A stretch of 54,738 nt of DNA, taken from contig JAGLED010000014.1 of NCBI GenBank assembly GCA_023145215.1, positions 1 through 54,738 on the forward strand. The letters run 5' to 3'. Each line of letters opens with the position of its first letter. Within the stretch, counting starts at the first letter, position 1. Origin of the DNA: Rhodospirillales bacterium (lineage in GTDB: Bacteria > Pseudomonadota > Alphaproteobacteria > Rhodospirillales > Casp-alpha2). The position numbers and the translations under genes are program-made. The notes under the pieces were generated by a model, which did not search any database, had not been told where the DNA came from, and saw only the letters and a list, made by a program, of their open reading frames with translations. Of this stretch, positions 52,442 to 54,738 are shown piece after piece.

Positions 52442-52651
52442 ATGTCAGGGCGTGGGCTTAAAAACACTGCACCGGATGGAGTCGGCATCATGCCGGCTGT
52501 TGCCGTTGCTGCGCTCTCCCCGGTTGCGTTTTTCAATTCCGATCCCTGTTTAACCACTCCCGCAGAGGCCCGGGCTGATTTTCTCTGCGCAGAAGGCGGA
52601 ACCAAAATCGACAGCAATTGGAGGAGACGTTTCCATGTTTCGTGTAAGTAA
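52442..52651 (+). CDS. Possible leader peptide upstream of the TRAP binding protein
   Basis: A 69-residue frame starts at ATG 52442 with GGGAGG four bases upstream and ends 17 bases inside the start of the TRAP binding-protein gene, in another frame. The product has a hydrophobic stretch (IMPAVAVAALSPVAFF) and no recognised domain. Translation could couple to the downstream gene. Equally, the frame may be chance in a long untranslated leader; codon use is not decisive. Confidence 0.25.
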   Translation: MSGRGLKNTAPDGVGIMPAVAVAALSPVAFFNSDPCLTTPAEARADFLCAEGGTKIDSNWRRRFHVSCK

Positions 52652-53750
52652 CACAATGAAGGGGCTTTGCGCCGCGGCCATCACCGCAGCGTTCGTCTCG
52701 GCGCCGGGCATTGCCGACGCCAAGACCAAGATCCGCGTCCAGTCGGTGATCCCGGCTAAGGCCGACGAAGTTTTCATGCTTGAAGACTTCGCTAGCGATG
52801 TGAAAGCGTTGACGAACGGCTCGCTTGAAATCGAAGTGCTTCCCGCAGGCGCCGTCGTGGGCGTTAAAGAAACCCTCGACGCCGTTGATAGCGGTTTGAT
52901 TGAAGGCGGCTTCGCCTGGACGCACTACTGGTCGGGAAAGCACCCGGCGGCCATGCTGTTCGGCTCGCCGGTTGCAGGTGCCGGTGTCGGCATTGACAAC
53001 ATCGCTTTCGTTTCCTGGTTCCAGTACGGCGGCGGTAAAGAGCTGTACGACCAACTCTGGAAGGAAATGGGCGTCAATGTGAAGGGCTTCATGCTGCAGC
53101 CGGTCGGTCCGGAAGCGCTCGGCTGGTTCAAAGAGCCGATCAATTCCATGGACGACTTCCGCAAGTACCGCTTCCGCACGCCGCCGGGCATCCCGGGGCA
53201 AACCTACAAAGACATCGGTGTTGCCTCTGTGGCCATGGGTGGCGGGGACATTCTGCCGGCGCTTGAAAAAGGCACGATCGACGCAGCCGAGTGGTGCTGC
53301 CCGAAACCGGATAGCGTGTTCGGCTTCCAGAAAGTGCTCAAGCACTACTATCTGCAAGGCCTGCACCAAGTCGTCGTTAACGCCGACATGTACATCAATG
53401 GCGACGTTTACAACAAACTCTCGGATCTCGAAAAGAAGGCACTTGAAGTTGCAGCCAACGCATCGCTCTCGAAGGCTATGTCTTATCGGATCTATGAGAA
53501 TGGTAAGGCCCTCAAGGACCTGACCGAAAATCACGGTGTGCAGCTTCATGATACCCCGGCCGACTATTTCCCGGCGTACATGAACGCGGCGAGGGCAGCT
53601 CTTGAGAAGAATGCGGCCGAGAATGAATTCTTCGCCAAGGTCTGGCAAAGTCAGAAGGATTTCGCAGCGATCGCGGTTCCATTCTGGGCTGGTGCCCAAG
53701 CGTCGAATGCGAGCCTGGGTAAAGCATTCGCCGATAGCGTGAAAAAGTAA
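52635..53750 (+). CDS. TRAP transporter substrate-binding protein (DctP family)
   Basis: The 371-residue periplasmic protein has a Sec signal (GLCAAAITAAFVSAPGIADA) and a DctP-family fold: KIRVQSVIPAKADEVF at the mature N-terminus, FRKYRFRTPPGIPGQTYKDI (about 175-195) with the conserved Arg that binds the ligand carboxylate, and KGTIDAAEWCCPKPD (about 212-226). The subgroup resembles binding proteins of mannitol/chloroaromatic- or 2-oxoacid-type TRAP systems. GGAGGAGAC precedes the ATG. A strong hairpin separates it from the permease gene. The ligand is unknown; LacI-type control hints at a sugar acid. Confidence 0.95.
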   Translation: MFRVSNTMKGLCAAAITAAFVSAPGIADAKTKIRVQSVIPAKADEVFMLEDFASDVKALTNGSLEIEVLPAGAVVGVKETLDAVDSGLIEGGFAWTHYWSGKHPAAMLFGSPVAGAGVGIDNIAFVSWFQYGGGKELYDQLWKEMGVNVKGFMLQPVGPEALGWFKEPINSMDDFRKYRFRTPPGIPGQTYKDIGVASVAMGGGDILPALEKGTIDAAEWCCPKPDSVFGFQKVLKHYYLQGLHQVVVNADMYINGDVYNKLSDLEKKALEVAANASLSKAMSYRIYENGKALKDLTENHGVQLHDTPADYFPAYMNAARAALEKNAAENEFFAKVWQSQKDFAAIAVPFWAGAQASNASLGKAFADSVKK

Positions 53751-53762
53751 GACAAAATTGGG

Positions 53763-53794
53763 AGGCGGGGCCGTTAAGGCCCCGCCTTTCTCTT
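53763..53794 (+). terminator. Hairpin between TRAP binding protein and permease
   Basis: A perfect 10-bp stem, AGGCGGGGCC (53763-53772) with GGCCCCGCCT (53778-53787), has a GTTAA loop and is followed by TTCTCTT. It starts 13 bases after the binding-protein stop. It probably acts as a partial terminator or RNA stabiliser that keeps binding-protein levels above permease levels. Confidence 0.8.
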
Positions 53795-53841
53795 AAAAAA
53801 TTTAATAACGACAACGCCGATTTTATCGGGTGGGGGGCATC

Positions 53842-54738
53842 ATGGCCGACGAAGTCGAGATGGGTAAACTTGATACGACGGACGAATTGATCGCCGAAGC
53901 GCGCACGGAAGCGCCAGGCGAGACGCCAGAAGACATGACGTCTTGGCAGCGCCCGATCACGGCCTTCATTGATGTTCTCAATCTGTGGGTAGGCCGGATC
54001 ATCTGCGTTCTGATGATCCCATTGGTTTTGGCCATTGTTTACGAAGTTTTCTCGCGCAACATGTTCGCGATCTTGACAGAGATGGAGATGAACGACGTGG
54101 CCATTTCGTGGGGATTTGGCCCGACTTTATGGGTTTACGATATCAGCCGAATGCTGGGCGGCGTCATATTTATGGCTGCGGCCGGTTACGCTTTGATGCG
54201 TGGTGTTCATATTCGTGCCGACTTCTTGTATCGGAATTGGTCCCCCAAGACGCAGGCGACCGTCGATGCGACGCTGTATATGGCACTCTATATCCCTGCC
54301 ATGTTGTTCTTTACCTGGGTCTCGGCGGAGTACTGGTACAAGGCATTTGCCATCGGTGAACAAGCAAGTGACTCGACGTGGGCGCCGATCTTATGGCCTG
54401 CCCGCCTTGCGATGCCGGTGGGTGGTTTCCTGCTGCTTTTGCAAGGCTTCCCGGAACTGTTTCGTGCGTTCCATCAAATGGGCAAGGAACGCGAACGGGT
54501 CTTCCTGCGCATCCTACCTTTTTATGGCGTTGTCTTGTTGGTGTTGGTCGGTGCGGTGTTTTTCCCCGATGTTGTGCCAATCACAGACTGGTGGAACGAA
54601 ACGTTTAGCCACGAGGGACAGTTCAGCGTTTCAAAGCCGGTAATAGGCCTCATCATGCTCGCGGTGATGCTGTTCTCGATCTTCGTCGGTTTCCCGATTT
54701 CCTTCACCCTCATTTTCCTCGGCTTCGTCTTTGGGACT
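53842..54738 (+). CDS. Fused DctQ-DctM TRAP permease, 3' truncated
   Basis: The frame runs from ATG 53842 (GGGGGG just upstream) off the window end, giving 299 residues. A soluble acidic N-terminus (about 1-40) is followed by a DctQ-like four-helix domain (about 45-205: RIICVLMIPLVLAIVYEVFS, GVHIRADFLYRNWSPKTQA), an additional hydrophobic segment (FLRILPFYGVVLLVLVGAVF) and the first DctM helix (GLIMLAVMLFSIFVGFPISF) at the edge. The continuing frame indicates one polypeptide carrying both permease parts, as in SiaQM-type fusions. It partners with the binding protein 91 bp upstream. Confidence 0.9.
   Translation, partial: MADEVEMGKLDTTDELIAEARTEAPGETPEDMTSWQRPITAFIDVLNLWVGRIICVLMIPLVLAIVYEVFSRNMFAILTEMEMNDVAISWGFGPTLWVYDISRMLGGVIFMAAAGYALMRGVHIRADFLYRNWSPKTQATVDATLYMALYIPAMLFFTWVSAEYWYKAFAIGEQASDSTWAPILWPARLAMPVGGFLLLLQGFPELFRAFHQMGKERERVFLRILPFYGVVLLVLVGAVFFPDVVPITDWWNETFSHEGQFSVSKPVIGLIMLAVMLFSIFVGFPISFTLIFLGFVFGT

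Larger units (their letters stand above)
52224..52634. promoter_or_regulatory. Divergent control region of the lacI-type gene and TRAP operon
   Basis: This 411-bp gap is much richer in A and T than its surroundings from about 52255 to 52385, where both promoters should lie. It contains a perfect LacI-type operator (52285-52304), a second inverted repeat (52343-52371), a small CCCCGG/CGGGG hairpin near 52412-52427, and then a possible leader peptide frame (52442-52651). No further gene is evident. Confidence 0.7.

Overview
The window looks like chromosomal DNA of a high-GC, aerobic, free-living alphaproteobacterium, probably Rhodospirillales-like and possibly marine. This is inferred from GC-rich third codon positions, several TRAP and Liv-type uptake systems, a CoxSML-type molybdenum hydroxylase operon, IclR, LacI and OxyR regulators, and intergenic repeats of kinds common in Alphaproteobacteria. 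No database search was possible. I found about 50 genes, two of them cut by the window ends. I saw no tRNA, rRNA, CRISPR array, transposase, phage or plasmid gene.

Layout. 1-5.2 kb: a truncated GmhB-like HAD phosphatase, an N-acyl-D-amino-acid deacylase, an orphan PAS histidine kinase, an M20 peptidase and a GNAT acetyltransferase. 5.2-12.4 kb, minus strand: a class II aldolase, a leaderless gamma-glutamyltransferase homologue, a complete TRAP transporter and an aldehyde dehydrogenase, interrupted by one of two copies of a 100-bp structured repeat. A CocE/NonD hydrolase diverges from this group. 14.3-15.9 kb: a cytoplasmic HtrA-like protein that has lost its catalytic triad, followed after 3 bp by AlkB. 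15.9-21.3 kb: an IclR regulator and a Liv ABC transporter with a fused LivH-LivM permease.

21.5-29 kb is a C2/C3/C4-acid region: L-threonate dehydrogenase-like and 2-oxotetronate isomerase-like enzymes, malate synthase G, serine-glyoxylate aminotransferase and a GlcG-like protein, with an OxyR regulator in between. 29-37.3 kb holds a GMC oxidoreductase and a form-II CO-dehydrogenase-like operon (coxS, coxM, coxL, xdhC, and a mobA-like gene), with coxG and an FMN reductase divergent. 37.5-45.3 kb carries D-amino-acid transaminase, an SDR, small unknown proteins, DUF983, the ABC-F protein Uup, a SleB-type hydrolase, GalU and glycerol kinase. 45.4-51.1 kb has a DUF3604 protein, a long bacterial-type prolyl-tRNA synthetase with an editing insertion behind a structured leader, an LLM flavin oxidoreductase and a PcaC-like protein. 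51.2 kb to the end is a LacI-controlled TRAP locus with a perfect 20-bp operator, a second large inverted repeat, a possible leader peptide, the binding protein and a fused DctQ-DctM permease running off the window.

The region reads as catabolic and transport modules for small organic acids and amino-acid derivatives, mixed with scattered housekeeping genes. The least explained items are the HtrA-like pseudoprotease with its hairpin-masked ribosome-binding site, the second-class ProRS with its leader, the 17-bp inverted repeat at the start of a tiny unknown gene near 37.5 kb, and the control region of the last TRAP operon.
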